The notes below the pieces were generated by a model, which was not told the DNA's origin, did not search any database, and saw nothing but the letters and a program-made list of their open reading frames with translations. Of a stretch of DNA of 5,135 nt, positions 1-5,135 are shown piece after piece (within the stretch, counting starts at the first letter, position 1; each line of letters opens with the position of its first letter). The position numbers and the translations under genes were made by a program. Source of the stretch: Chloroflexota bacterium (GTDB lineage: Bacteria; Chloroflexota; Anaerolineae; Anaerolineales; Anaerolineaceae); NCBI GenBank assembly GCA_023406965.1, contig JAEXTI010000316.1, positions 1 through 5,135 of the forward strand, written 5' to 3'.

Positions 1-8
1 GCGAGAGA

Positions 9-773
9 TTAATCACCACCGTTGTATACCACACCATAGAGAGCGGTCAAACGCCTCTCCGTGGCGTCATCGCACATATTAAAAGTCGGACCCACATTCT
101 GGGAGCAAGAAGCTACCGAAAAATAGATTCCGCAGTCATCATAGCAGCTTGCCGCCAGACACGGGTTTCCATCTTCCGGATAGACCCGGCATTCGTAGTC
201 ACAGGAGACGTTCTTGCCACGTTCCTCGCAGTTATTAGAACTGTTCCAGATCACCGGCAGCAAAGTCGGTCTGATGGCAATCAATATAGTCGAGGAATAC
301 ACCTCGGCCTTCGTCTCGATGTCATAAATGACCAGCTTAATGTCTTTGAGGAAGGTCGGGCGATTATACCCCCGGGCAAACAAACGGTCTGGATAAGCGG
401 GGTCGTAGTAGCCAATGTAATCGTAGTTATCCACTTTGATGTTGTAATTTTTATTAACCCCAGGAATGCGCAGGATCAGCAAGTTGCTGCCAGGCTCCTC
501 TGAATAGGAGATTATTTCAGCCTGGTCAAAGGCTACCGTTGGCGTGGATGTATTCGAAGGCGTCGGGGTCAAGCTGGGCCGCGGGCTGGGGCTCGGGCTG
601 GGCGTTACCGTTTCTGTGGGCGTCAGCGTGGGGGTGTCGCTCGGCCTGGGCGTCTCCGTAGGCGGGACCGGGCTGGCGGTCTGTGTCGGCTCGGGGGTCG
701 CGGCGGGCGCGCATGCCGCGACGAAAATTGCGATCATACCCAAGATTGAAACAAAAATTAAACTCTTTTTCAT
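9..773 (-). CDS. Secreted lipoprotein with Thr/Pro linker and eight-cysteine C-terminal region, function unknown
   Basis: A 254-residue protein that I cannot assign to a named family. Residues 1-20 form a lipoprotein signal peptide: MKK, a hydrophobic stretch, then the lipobox VAAC with the lipidated cysteine at 21 followed by Ala, so export and membrane anchoring are expected. Residues about 26-79 are an unstructured Thr/Pro/Ser linker. Residues about 80-170 look like a compact beta-rich domain (many Tyr, Ile, Val, Asn). Residues 182-234 hold eight cysteines (182, 191, 195, 205, 210, 214, 223, 234), including two Cys-x3-Cys pairs, which suggests disulfides or, less likely, metal binding. I chose the second of two adjacent ATGs (773 rather than 776) because GAGG at 780-783 is 6 bases from it but only 3 from the first. 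It sits 66 bases after the glycosyltransferase gene and has its own promoter-like sequence, so it is probably transcribed separately. That it is a real gene is near certain; its role is open. Confidence 0.9.
   Translation of the reverse strand: MKKSLIFVSILGMIAIFVAACAPAATPEPTQTASPVPPTETPRPSDTPTLTPTETVTPSPSPSPRPSLTPTPSNTSTPTVAFDQAEIISYSEEPGSNLLILRIPGVNKNYNIKVDNYDYIGYYDPAYPDRLFARGYNRPTFLKDIKLVIYDIETKAEVYSSTILIAIRPTLLPVIWNSSNNCEERGKNVSCDYECRVYPEDGNPCLAASCYDDCGIYFSVASCSQNVGPTFNMCDDATERRLTALYGVVYNGGD
537..698 (-). repeat. Low-complexity Thr/Pro/Ser linker coding region
   Basis: This segment encodes residues about 26-79 of the lipoprotein, a run of TP, SP and TPT motifs with almost no large hydrophobic residues. 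On the plus strand it appears as GGCGT/GGGCT-type degenerate repeats. It produces an open reading frame on the plus strand with a Gly/Leu/Val-rich translation, which is a shadow and not a gene. Such linkers are typical of exported proteins of Chloroflexota, where they space a domain away from the membrane and may be O-glycosylated. The glycosylation is inference. Confidence 0.85.
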
Positions 774-779
774 CATTTA

Positions 780-783
780 CCTC
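780..783 (-). promoter_or_regulatory. Shine-Dalgarno GAGG of the lipoprotein gene
   Basis: On the minus strand GAGG is followed by TAAATG and then ATG. The 6-base spacing to the ATG at 773 is near ideal, while the ATG at 776 is only 3 bases away. This decides the start in favour of 773. Confidence 0.6.
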
Positions 784-818
784 ACAAGGGACCGACTTCA
801 AGCAACGAGCAACCCCTG

Positions 819-827
819 ATTATAACA
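819..827 (-). promoter_or_regulatory. Extended -10 promoter upstream of the lipoprotein gene
   Basis: Read on the minus strand, the sequence is TGTTATAAT: a perfect TATAAT (819-824) preceded by the extended -10 TGN (825-827). No good -35 is seen at 16-18 bases upstream (CCTAGC at 17), which is acceptable for extended -10 promoters. Transcription would start near 812, giving a leader of about 39 bases that keeps the Shine-Dalgarno. The leader begins at or within an imperfect tandem 7-base repeat, GTTGCTC GTTGCTT (800-813), of unknown meaning. The position between two same-strand genes suggests that the lipoprotein gene is its own unit. The call rests only on consensus match. Confidence 0.5.
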
Positions 828-842
828 AAGGAATTGTATAGG

Positions 843-2510
843 CTAGGGAGTCACGTCCAACGGAGCGGTGGTTTCAGCCGGTGCGGTGCGGTAAGCCTCC
901 AGCACGTCCCAGCGCACATTGGGCGAGTCTTTGCGGAAATACATGGCGTGCTTGTTGACCATGACTTTCTCGTAGTTGTCGAGATAAGGCAAGAACTCCT
1001 CGTCGGTATAGCGCATGAGTTCGACCAGCACATCCGGTTGGTAACGCCCGATGGAAATGGAATAATCGTATTTCGTATGGCCCGGCTGGAGGAAGGTTAG
1101 CGAATCCAGATTGTCAGGAATCTTCGCAGTCTGGCGGGCAATTTCGTAATCGGCTTTTCCCATCATATCGTAAGAGAAGCGCTCGGAGAAATAGGCCACG
1201 TTGCCCGCCGCGCCCACCAGGATTTTGGCCTCAGGCATGGTCAGGCTCTTGACCAGCAACCCGTCTACCGCATAACGCTGACTGCCGGGTGAGAAAACGG
1301 TCGGTTGCAACAGCAGCCAGTATTTGAGTGAATTACCATCCAGCAGGGTGTTGAAGTTGACCAGACTGAGGAAGACAAACCCTGCCAAACACAAATTGAC
1401 CACCGGCGTCACCCAGCTGCGCGCCTTCCCGGCGAATTCCTTCAACCCGTGATCCTTGAGCAGGCTAAAGAGGTAAACCGAAGTCATCGAGAACAAAATC
1501 ATAAAGAAGGGCATGCCCAGGGTGATGAAGCGGTTGGAACCACCGCGATGTTCCCAGGCGTCTCCGCCCACATACACGCTGTAAGCGCACTGACCCAGGA
1601 ACAGCAGTATCGCCAGCAGCGTGTACCGGTTACGTTTGAAAGCGAACACCAGAAAGGGCAGTGCCACAAACACCGGTCCCAGGTTCCAGGCAAACTTGGC
1701 AAACACATATAGCCCGCGCTTGATACGCAGGAAAGTATCCATGCCGGTCATCTTCAAATAATAGGTGTTGGGCAAAGGATCGCCGTAATACCACAGGCGC
1801 AGCAGCGTTTGCCCGCCGAGGAATATCACTAATCCAAGCGCTCCCCACAACAAATGCTTGCGCCGGTTGGCTTTGTCGAACCAAAACAGGAAGGCCCACA
1901 GGATGATATACGGCACAGCCATATCGATGCGCACCAGGGTACTGATGCCCATTAAGATGTATACACCAGGCTTAAATTGCCCCTTAGAAACGTCCCGTAT
2001 GGCCCACCATGCGCCGAGCACCGTCAGGAAGATAAGCACCCCTACTTCTGTTCCGAATAAACTCCAGTTACTCAGTGGGTAGTAGAAAGCGGTAGTAAAA
2101 ACCGCCAACAGAGTGGCCCAGGCGTTGTTACCCGTGATTAACTCGGTGATTTTTTTAACGTACACCAGCGAGAGCATCATAAAAATGGCCCCGCTGATTT
2201 GAATGAATAATGCCATTTTTGAATATGCTACGGGAAGCAAGTGGAACAACGCCATAAAAGCTACCCATAGAGGGTTAGTGAACCCTTCTACACGCTCGCC
2301 GCCCGCGTTCCACACCGGCCCTGCTCCATTAGCCAGATTTCGCGCATATTGCATCGAGATAGTTGCGTCATCAAAGAGAACAAAGATGCGTTCACCTTCA
2401 TAAACAAAGCTGCTCTGGTAAATAAAGATCCCTGCATAGAAAGCGTATACAACCAAAATTAACAACGTACCCCAGGTGATCCAATTTATTCGCGATTTTA
2501 TTTTCTTCAT
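843..2510 (-). CDS. Polytopic GT-C glycosyltransferase, AftB-like arabinofuranosyltransferase family
   Basis: A 555-residue integral membrane protein with about 10-12 hydrophobic segments between residues 12 and 387 and a soluble C-terminal domain (about 400-555). Family motifs in order: Asp-Asp at 47-48 in the first extracytoplasmic loop (the expected GT-C catalytic or metal site), GERVEGFTNPLW at 71-82, SLFGTEVG at 150-157, LVRIDM at 192-197, YYGDPLPNTYYLK at 241-253, and GGDAW...RF at 315-328. This motif set is that of AftB-type transferases and their many uncharacterised bacterial relatives. These use a polyprenyl-phosphate sugar and transfer it on the outer face of the membrane. The sugar here is unknown; AftB's arabinose should not be assumed. 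The C-terminal domain contains SYDMMGKADYEIAR (446-459), which resembles the relatives' conserved D-x-GL-x-D-xx-IAR stretch. The last 15 residues are Thr/Ala/Pro-rich. The gene starts 2 bases after the oxidoreductase stop with a strong AGGAGGA, so the two are very likely translationally coupled. Its first 470 bases are clearly A+T-richer than the upstream genes. Confidence 0.88.
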   Translation of the reverse strand: MKKIKSRINWITWGTLLILVVYAFYAGIFIYQSSFVYEGERIFVLFDDATISMQYARNLANGAGPVWNAGGERVEGFTNPLWVAFMALFHLLPVAYSKMALFIQISGAIFMMLSLVYVKKITELITGNNAWATLLAVFTTAFYYPLSNWSLFGTEVGVLIFLTVLGAWWAIRDVSKGQFKPGVYILMGISTLVRIDMAVPYIILWAFLFWFDKANRRKHLLWGALGLVIFLGGQTLLRLWYYGDPLPNTYYLKMTGMDTFLRIKRGLYVFAKFAWNLGPVFVALPFLVFAFKRNRYTLLAILLFLGQCAYSVYVGGDAWEHRGGSNRFITLGMPFFMILFSMTSVYLFSLLKDHGLKEFAGKARSWVTPVVNLCLAGFVFLSLVNFNTLLDGNSLKYWLLLQPTVFSPGSQRYAVDGLLVKSLTMPEAKILVGAAGNVAYFSERFSYDMMGKADYEIARQTAKIPDNLDSLTFLQPGHTKYDYSISIGRYQPDVLVELMRYTDEEFLPYLDNYEKVMVNKHAMYFRKDSPNVRWDVLEAYRTAPAETTAPLDVTP

Positions 2511-2512
2511 AT

Positions 2513-3499
2513 TTAGTCCTCCTGCGGCGATTTGACTTTGGCAATTATTTTACAAGCCGCCAGAGCCAACTCGAGGGCGCGAACCCCATCGTGCAGCGTG
2601 CACAGTGGTTCAACTTCTCCGCGCGCCACAGCCAAAAAGTGCTTGGTCTCTTCCATGAACAGCCAATTGCGCTCAAACCCTTCCGGCGCAGCGAAGGTTT
2701 GCCAATCGGCCTGCCCGGCCTGGAACATGGACAGCGCCGCGGTGGTATTATCCCAGCGCAGGGTGCCCTGCGAGCCGATGATTTCAAGGGTGTGCGTGGA
2801 AGGCTGCTGGAGATAATCCAGGTGCACGCTACCGATGGCGCCGCTTTCAAAGCGCAGGCCAATCTCAGCGGTATCTTCCACGTCCAGCCCCAGGCCCAGT
2901 GAACCGCCCGCGGCCCATTCCACGCGGGCTTCACCCAATAGCCAACGCAGGTAATCCAGCGGGTGGGTGAGGGTTAACACCACGCCGCCACCCAGGTCGG
3001 CGCGAGCGGCGTAGCCCTGGCGATAGTCTTCCCAGGGATGCCAGTTGGGCAGGTACTCGCCCCAGTGCGCGCGGACAGCCAGTGGTCGACCTATGGCCTC
3101 TTCTGCCAGCAATTGGGCGGCCTTGCGCAGGGTGGGGTGGAAGCGCAGTTGGAAGCCAACCAGCAACTTGCCGCCGCTGCGATCCAGGGCAGCCTGCAAC
3201 ACATCCAGGCGATCCAGGGAATGGGAGACGGGTTTTTCCATCAGGATGTGGCAGCCCGCTTCCGCCGAGGGGACGGCTACGTCCAGGTGCAGGGCGGTGG
3301 GGTTGGAGATGACCACGGCCTGGGGTTTGTGAGCCAGGGCGGCATGCAGGTCGGTTTCTACGGGAAAGCCAGCCAGTTCATCTTCGGGCAGGGTGCTGCG
3401 CCGCGAACGGAAGAGCACGATGTCGCGCTCGCCCAGGGCCAGCAAATTGCGCATATGCCGCCGACCAATTGAACCATATCCTGCAATGAGAATTTTCAT
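2513..3499 (-). CDS. Gfo/Idh/MocA-family NAD(P)-dependent sugar oxidoreductase
   Basis: A 328-residue cytoplasmic dehydrogenase of normal family length. The N-terminal Rossmann fold carries GYGSIGRRH (7-15), the GxGxxG dinucleotide site; the family's EKP motif is at 88-90 (MEKPVS), whose lysine is normally catalytic or substrate-contacting. The C-terminal alpha/beta domain has LGGGVVLTLTHPLDYLRWL (169-187), whose His179 and Asp182 match the usual active-site H-xx-D. The stretch WGEYLPNWHPWEDYR (146-160) reminds me of oxidoreductases found in surface-sugar clusters such as those for nonulosonic acids, but this is from memory. The likely role is oxidation or reduction of a sugar or nucleotide sugar for a surface glycan, given flanking glycosyltransferase-like genes. 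I chose ATG at 3499. A GTG at 3505 would add two residues, but it overlaps the Shine-Dalgarno GGAG. The substrate cannot be told from sequence. Confidence 0.93.
   Translation of the reverse strand: MKILIAGYGSIGRRHMRNLLALGERDIVLFRSRRSTLPEDELAGFPVETDLHAALAHKPQAVVISNPTALHLDVAVPSAEAGCHILMEKPVSHSLDRLDVLQAALDRSGGKLLVGFQLRFHPTLRKAAQLLAEEAIGRPLAVRAHWGEYLPNWHPWEDYRQGYAARADLGGGVVLTLTHPLDYLRWLLGEARVEWAAGGSLGLGLDVEDTAEIGLRFESGAIGSVHLDYLQQPSTHTLEIIGSQGTLRWDNTTAALSMFQAGQADWQTFAAPEGFERNWLFMEETKHFLAVARGEVEPLCTLHDGVRALELALAACKIIAKVKSPQED
2517..2523 (-). promoter_or_regulatory. Shine-Dalgarno AGGAGGA of the GT-C gene, inside the upstream coding end
   Basis: On the minus strand AGGAGGA is followed by CTAAAT and the ATG at 2510, a 6-base spacing. 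The motif overlaps the last Gln-Glu-Asp codons of the oxidoreductase gene, whose TAA (2513-2515) lies between it and the ATG. Ribosomes finishing the upstream gene would release next to this site, which points to coupled translation. Confidence 0.85.
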
Positions 3500-3504
3500 A
3501 ACCA

Positions 3505-3508
3505 CTCC
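3505..3508 (-). promoter_or_regulatory. Shine-Dalgarno GGAG of the oxidoreductase gene
   Basis: On the minus strand GGAG is followed by TGGTT and the ATG at 3499, a 5-base spacing. The possible upstream GTG start (3503-3505) shares its first base with this motif and has no other ribosome site in front, so the ATG is preferred. Confidence 0.65.
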
Positions 3509-3542
3509 ATCATATCACCACAAAACATCTTTCCGAAATTAA

Positions 3543-3636
3543 TTCCTTTACGCTTCTCTGCGTTCTCTACAACTCTGCGGTTCTTTTTTTTCAAAACACC
3601 GCAGAGATGCGAAGAACGCAAAGGTTCGTAGAGAAA
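3543..3636. repeat. Imperfect inverted repeat with GYRRAG motifs, REP- or MITE-like intergenic element
   Basis: Two 39-base arms (3543-3581 and 3598-3636) are inverted copies matching at 29 of 39 positions, around a 16-base loop (3582-3597) that has eight T on the plus strand. The inner 9 base pairs are perfect (CTCTGCGGT / ACCGCAGAG), as is a second block of 8 (TGCGTTCT / AGAACGCA). Read outward from the loop, each arm carries four GYRRAG hexamers at arm positions 4, 12, 21 and 31, with the same 8-9-10 spacing in both. Seven of the ten mismatches are transitions. In minus-strand RNA four of them become G-U pairs, so 33 of 39 positions could pair. The element starts 6 bases after the stop of the GT-B gene and fills most of the 137-base gap. 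No U tract follows it on the minus strand, so it is not a standard terminator; it may cap or stabilise an mRNA 3' end. It resembles dispersed CGCAGAG-type intergenic repeats seen in many environmental bacterial genomes (recollection). Confidence 0.8.
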
Positions 3637-3642
3637 GAATTT

Positions 3643-5079
3643 TTACTTAACCAACGACCTCAAGTATTCTCCCGTCCTTCTCCCGGACGAGCCATCCATG
3701 AAGGTGCATTCGTCCTGGATGAACTTGCGCCGGATTTCGCTCTCGGCCATTGGCTCACGCAGGGTCTTGTTCAGGGCCGCTTTCAACCCGGCCTGATCGA
3801 ACACCACTTGCCCGGCCCCTGCCTGGCGGAAGCGCTGATGCGTCGGCCACTCGCCGATCTCGGTCAGCGACAGCGAGAACTTGCCCGGCGTATTCCAGCC
3901 GCCCGGCACATCGATGCAGACGCTGATGATTGGGCGGTCGTGGATGGCCGTCTCCACTACCATCGTAGAGTACACAGTCAGGAACACGTCCGAATAGGCC
4001 ATCATGGAGGCTTTCTCGGGCATGTCCTCGCCGGAATAATGTCCCAGTTCACCGCCCAGGGGCACCGGCTCCACCAAATGTACATGCGGCATATCGCGGA
4101 TCAACTCGCGCACGCGGTTGGCCTCGCCCTCATACAGCGACCCCGGCATGAAATGGTTGGGGTGCAGGCGAATCAGCAGTTGGCAAGGCTCCGCCAACGC
4201 CTCATTATTGACCAGCTCAGCCAGGGCGGCAATGTTGGCATAATTAGGAGAAAAGGTCACAAAACTGCACGCAAACGAGAGCAGCTTGCGCTGTGGGTCC
4301 AGGCCGTGGAGCGCAAAGTATTTCTCGCGCGGCATCAACCACTTCTTGCGGAAGTAGCCGTCATAAGTAGGAATTCCGCCGACATTGACCTGCTCGGGGA
4401 GCCAATCCGAGCCCAGCACCAGCTCCTGCTTTTGGATCTCGGACCAGCAGTTGATCCACTTGACCGGCGCGCCCGGCAGGCGGTAGCTGGAAGGATTATC
4501 CCAACCCACAATCACGGCGGCGGTATCGATGCCCCGTTTGGCAGCCTCGCGCAGCAGGTAGCGGTCCCAGCGCCAGCCGGGGGTGCTGGCAATCACCAGC
4601 GAGGGATGATATTTCTCAAACAGGTCGCCGTAGATCTCTGGAGTGAAGCGGCGCTGCGAATCCACCAGCAGACGGCGGGCCAGGCGCGACTTGCGCAGCA
4701 CTTTGGTCAGCCCGCGGATGAGCGGCATGATCTGCTTGCCGCGCGGCGAGGCTTCGTAACCCATCTGGCGCAAATGCCCATCCATGGCGTTGGTGTTCAC
4801 CCGGTCCGATCCGCCCATCCAGCGCAAGAAATGCGTCCAATGCTGCCAGGAGTGCGACTTCGTTTCAAAATAATGGCGACATTCCTGAAAGCGCAACCCC
4901 TCAATATGCAGGCCGGGGCGCTCAAAGCGTTTGACAATCTGCTCGCGGATGGCGTCATCGGTCAGCACCACCACGTTGAGCCCGCCCTCCATCAAGGCCG
5001 GCAGCACTTCCGTCTGCAGAAAGTACACCAGCGACAGGCCATGATCGGCAGAGATAAAAATCGTTTTTGGTTCAGACAT
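3643..5079 (-). CDS. GT-B-fold surface glycan transferase, CDP-glycerol glycerophosphotransferase-like
   Basis: A 478-residue soluble protein without signal peptide or clear membrane segments, organised like a two-domain GT-B enzyme. The N-terminal half (about 1-235) has a beta strand and loop FISADHGLSLVYF (8-20), the strand VVVLTDD (36-42), LVIASTPGWRWDR (161-173) and VGWDNPSSY (191-199). The C-terminal half has a strand followed by RLHPNHF (304-310) and SDVFLTVYSTMVVETAIHDRPII (363-385). The HP pair plus the S/T-rich loop and following Glu are the signature of CDP-glycerol transferases (TagB/TagF type) and related capsule glycosyltransferases, where they bind the nucleotide donor. MDGSSGRR (461-468) near the end matches a common C-terminal D-G-xx-xx-R feature of such proteins. 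The exact donor is unknown, and a UDP-GlcNAc 2-epimerase-like activity is a weaker alternative. It starts at ATG 5079 with AAGGA 6 bases upstream and follows the previous stop by 16 bases, so it lies in an operon with an upstream gene. Confidence 0.82.
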   Translation of the reverse strand: MSEPKTIFISADHGLSLVYFLQTEVLPALMEGGLNVVVLTDDAIREQIVKRFERPGLHIEGLRFQECRHYFETKSHSWQHWTHFLRWMGGSDRVNTNAMDGHLRQMGYEASPRGKQIMPLIRGLTKVLRKSRLARRLLVDSQRRFTPEIYGDLFEKYHPSLVIASTPGWRWDRYLLREAAKRGIDTAAVIVGWDNPSSYRLPGAPVKWINCWSEIQKQELVLGSDWLPEQVNVGGIPTYDGYFRKKWLMPREKYFALHGLDPQRKLLSFACSFVTFSPNYANIAALAELVNNEALAEPCQLLIRLHPNHFMPGSLYEGEANRVRELIRDMPHVHLVEPVPLGGELGHYSGEDMPEKASMMAYSDVFLTVYSTMVVETAIHDRPIISVCIDVPGGWNTPGKFSLSLTEIGEWPTHQRFRQAGAGQVVFDQAGLKAALNKTLREPMAESEIRRKFIQDECTFMDGSSGRRTGEYLRSLVK

Positions 5080-5085
5080 TCAGCA

Positions 5086-5090
5086 TCCTT
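5086..5090 (-). promoter_or_regulatory. Shine-Dalgarno AAGGA of the GT-B gene
   Basis: On the minus strand AAGGA is followed by TGCTGA and then the ATG at 5079, a good 6-base spacing. This supports the full-length 478-residue start over any internal start. Confidence 0.7.
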
Positions 5091-5095
5091 GGCGA

Positions 5096-5135
5096 TCAGC
5101 GGTCGTAATAGGCTCGGAAGATCGCATCGTAGATT
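5096..5135 (-). CDS. C-terminal end of an upstream gene, cut by the window edge
   Basis: The last 12 codons of a minus-strand reading frame are visible, encoding IYDAIFRAYYDR and ending in TGA at 5096-5098. Its third positions are mostly G or C (9 of 12), like the confirmed genes nearby, and the residues look like a normal aromatic-rich C-terminal helix. A competing frame ends with TGA at 5081-5083 but has poorer third-position composition (8 of 17). The 16-base gap to the GT-B gene suggests one operon. Too little is present to name a product. Confidence 0.5.
   Translation of the reverse strand, partial: IYDAIFRAYYDR

Noticed and set aside
544..819. Plus-strand reading frame rich in Gly, Leu and Val repeats
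   Set aside because: It is the mirror of the Thr/Pro/Ser linker of the lipoprotein on the other strand. Its repeats follow from that coding sequence, and the minus-strand gene has a lipobox and ribosome site.
3038..3472. A 144-codon plus-strand frame opposite the oxidoreductase
   Set aside because: It lies wholly within a clear Gfo/Idh/MocA gene with all key motifs. Its Gln/Gly-rich translation has no recognisable domain, as expected for an antisense shadow in G+C-rich DNA.
3503..3505. GTG as start of the oxidoreductase
   Set aside because: It overlaps the GGAG ribosome site that serves the ATG at 3499, and the dinucleotide-binding strand begins directly at that ATG (MKILIAGYG).
3509..3535. 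Promoter with TGATATGAT just before the oxidoreductase gene
   Set aside because: It resembles an extended -10, with a weak TTCGGA 17 bases upstream. However, transcription would start about 3 bases before the ATG and would lose the good Shine-Dalgarno, so it is more likely chance.
3543..3636. Rho-independent terminator
   Set aside because: The palindrome could fold, but on the minus strand it is followed by GGAATTAATT with no U tract. On the plus strand the T run is in the loop and no gene on that strand ends there.
3541..3636. CRISPR array
   Set aside because: The short repeated hexamers are degenerate, spaced 8-10 bases apart and arranged as one palindrome. There are no 20-40 base identical repeats with unique spacers.

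Overview
The window reads as a chromosomal stretch from a Chloroflexota bacterium, most likely of the Anaerolineae. The main clue is the lipoprotein at the left end, whose lipobox is followed by a long Thr/Pro/Ser linker of the kind very common in that group. This is a judgement from protein style, not a search. All supported genes lie on the minus strand, so transcription runs from high to low coordinates.

Layout in transcription order: (1) the last 12 codons of an unidentified gene at the right edge (5096-5135); (2) a 478-residue GT-B-fold, CDP-glycerol-transferase-like surface glycan protein (3643-5079), 16 bases downstream with its own Shine-Dalgarno; (3) a 137-base gap filled largely by an imperfect inverted repeat of 39-base arms (3543-3636); (4) a Gfo/Idh/MocA-family NAD(P)-dependent sugar oxidoreductase (2513-3499); (5) a 555-residue polytopic GT-C glycosyltransferase resembling AftB-type arabinofuranosyltransferases (843-2510), only 2 bases after the oxidoreductase stop and with its Shine-Dalgarno inside that gene's last codons; (6) a 66-base gap with a good extended -10 promoter; (7) a secreted, probably lipid-anchored protein with an eight-cysteine C-terminal region (9-773).

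The first three complete genes fit one cell-envelope or exopolysaccharide pathway. The oxidoreductase would modify a (nucleotide-)sugar, the GT-B protein would transfer or polymerise a unit in the cytoplasm, and the GT-C protein would add a lipid-phosphate-linked sugar on the outer face of the membrane. The lipoprotein appears to be a separate transcription unit and may be unrelated in function.

No RNA genes, CRISPR arrays, insertion sequences, phage genes or toxin-antitoxin genes were seen. I found no convincing new system. The items most worth a second look are the structured inverted repeat, the eight-cysteine domain, and the drop in G+C at the boundary between the oxidoreductase and the GT-C gene.
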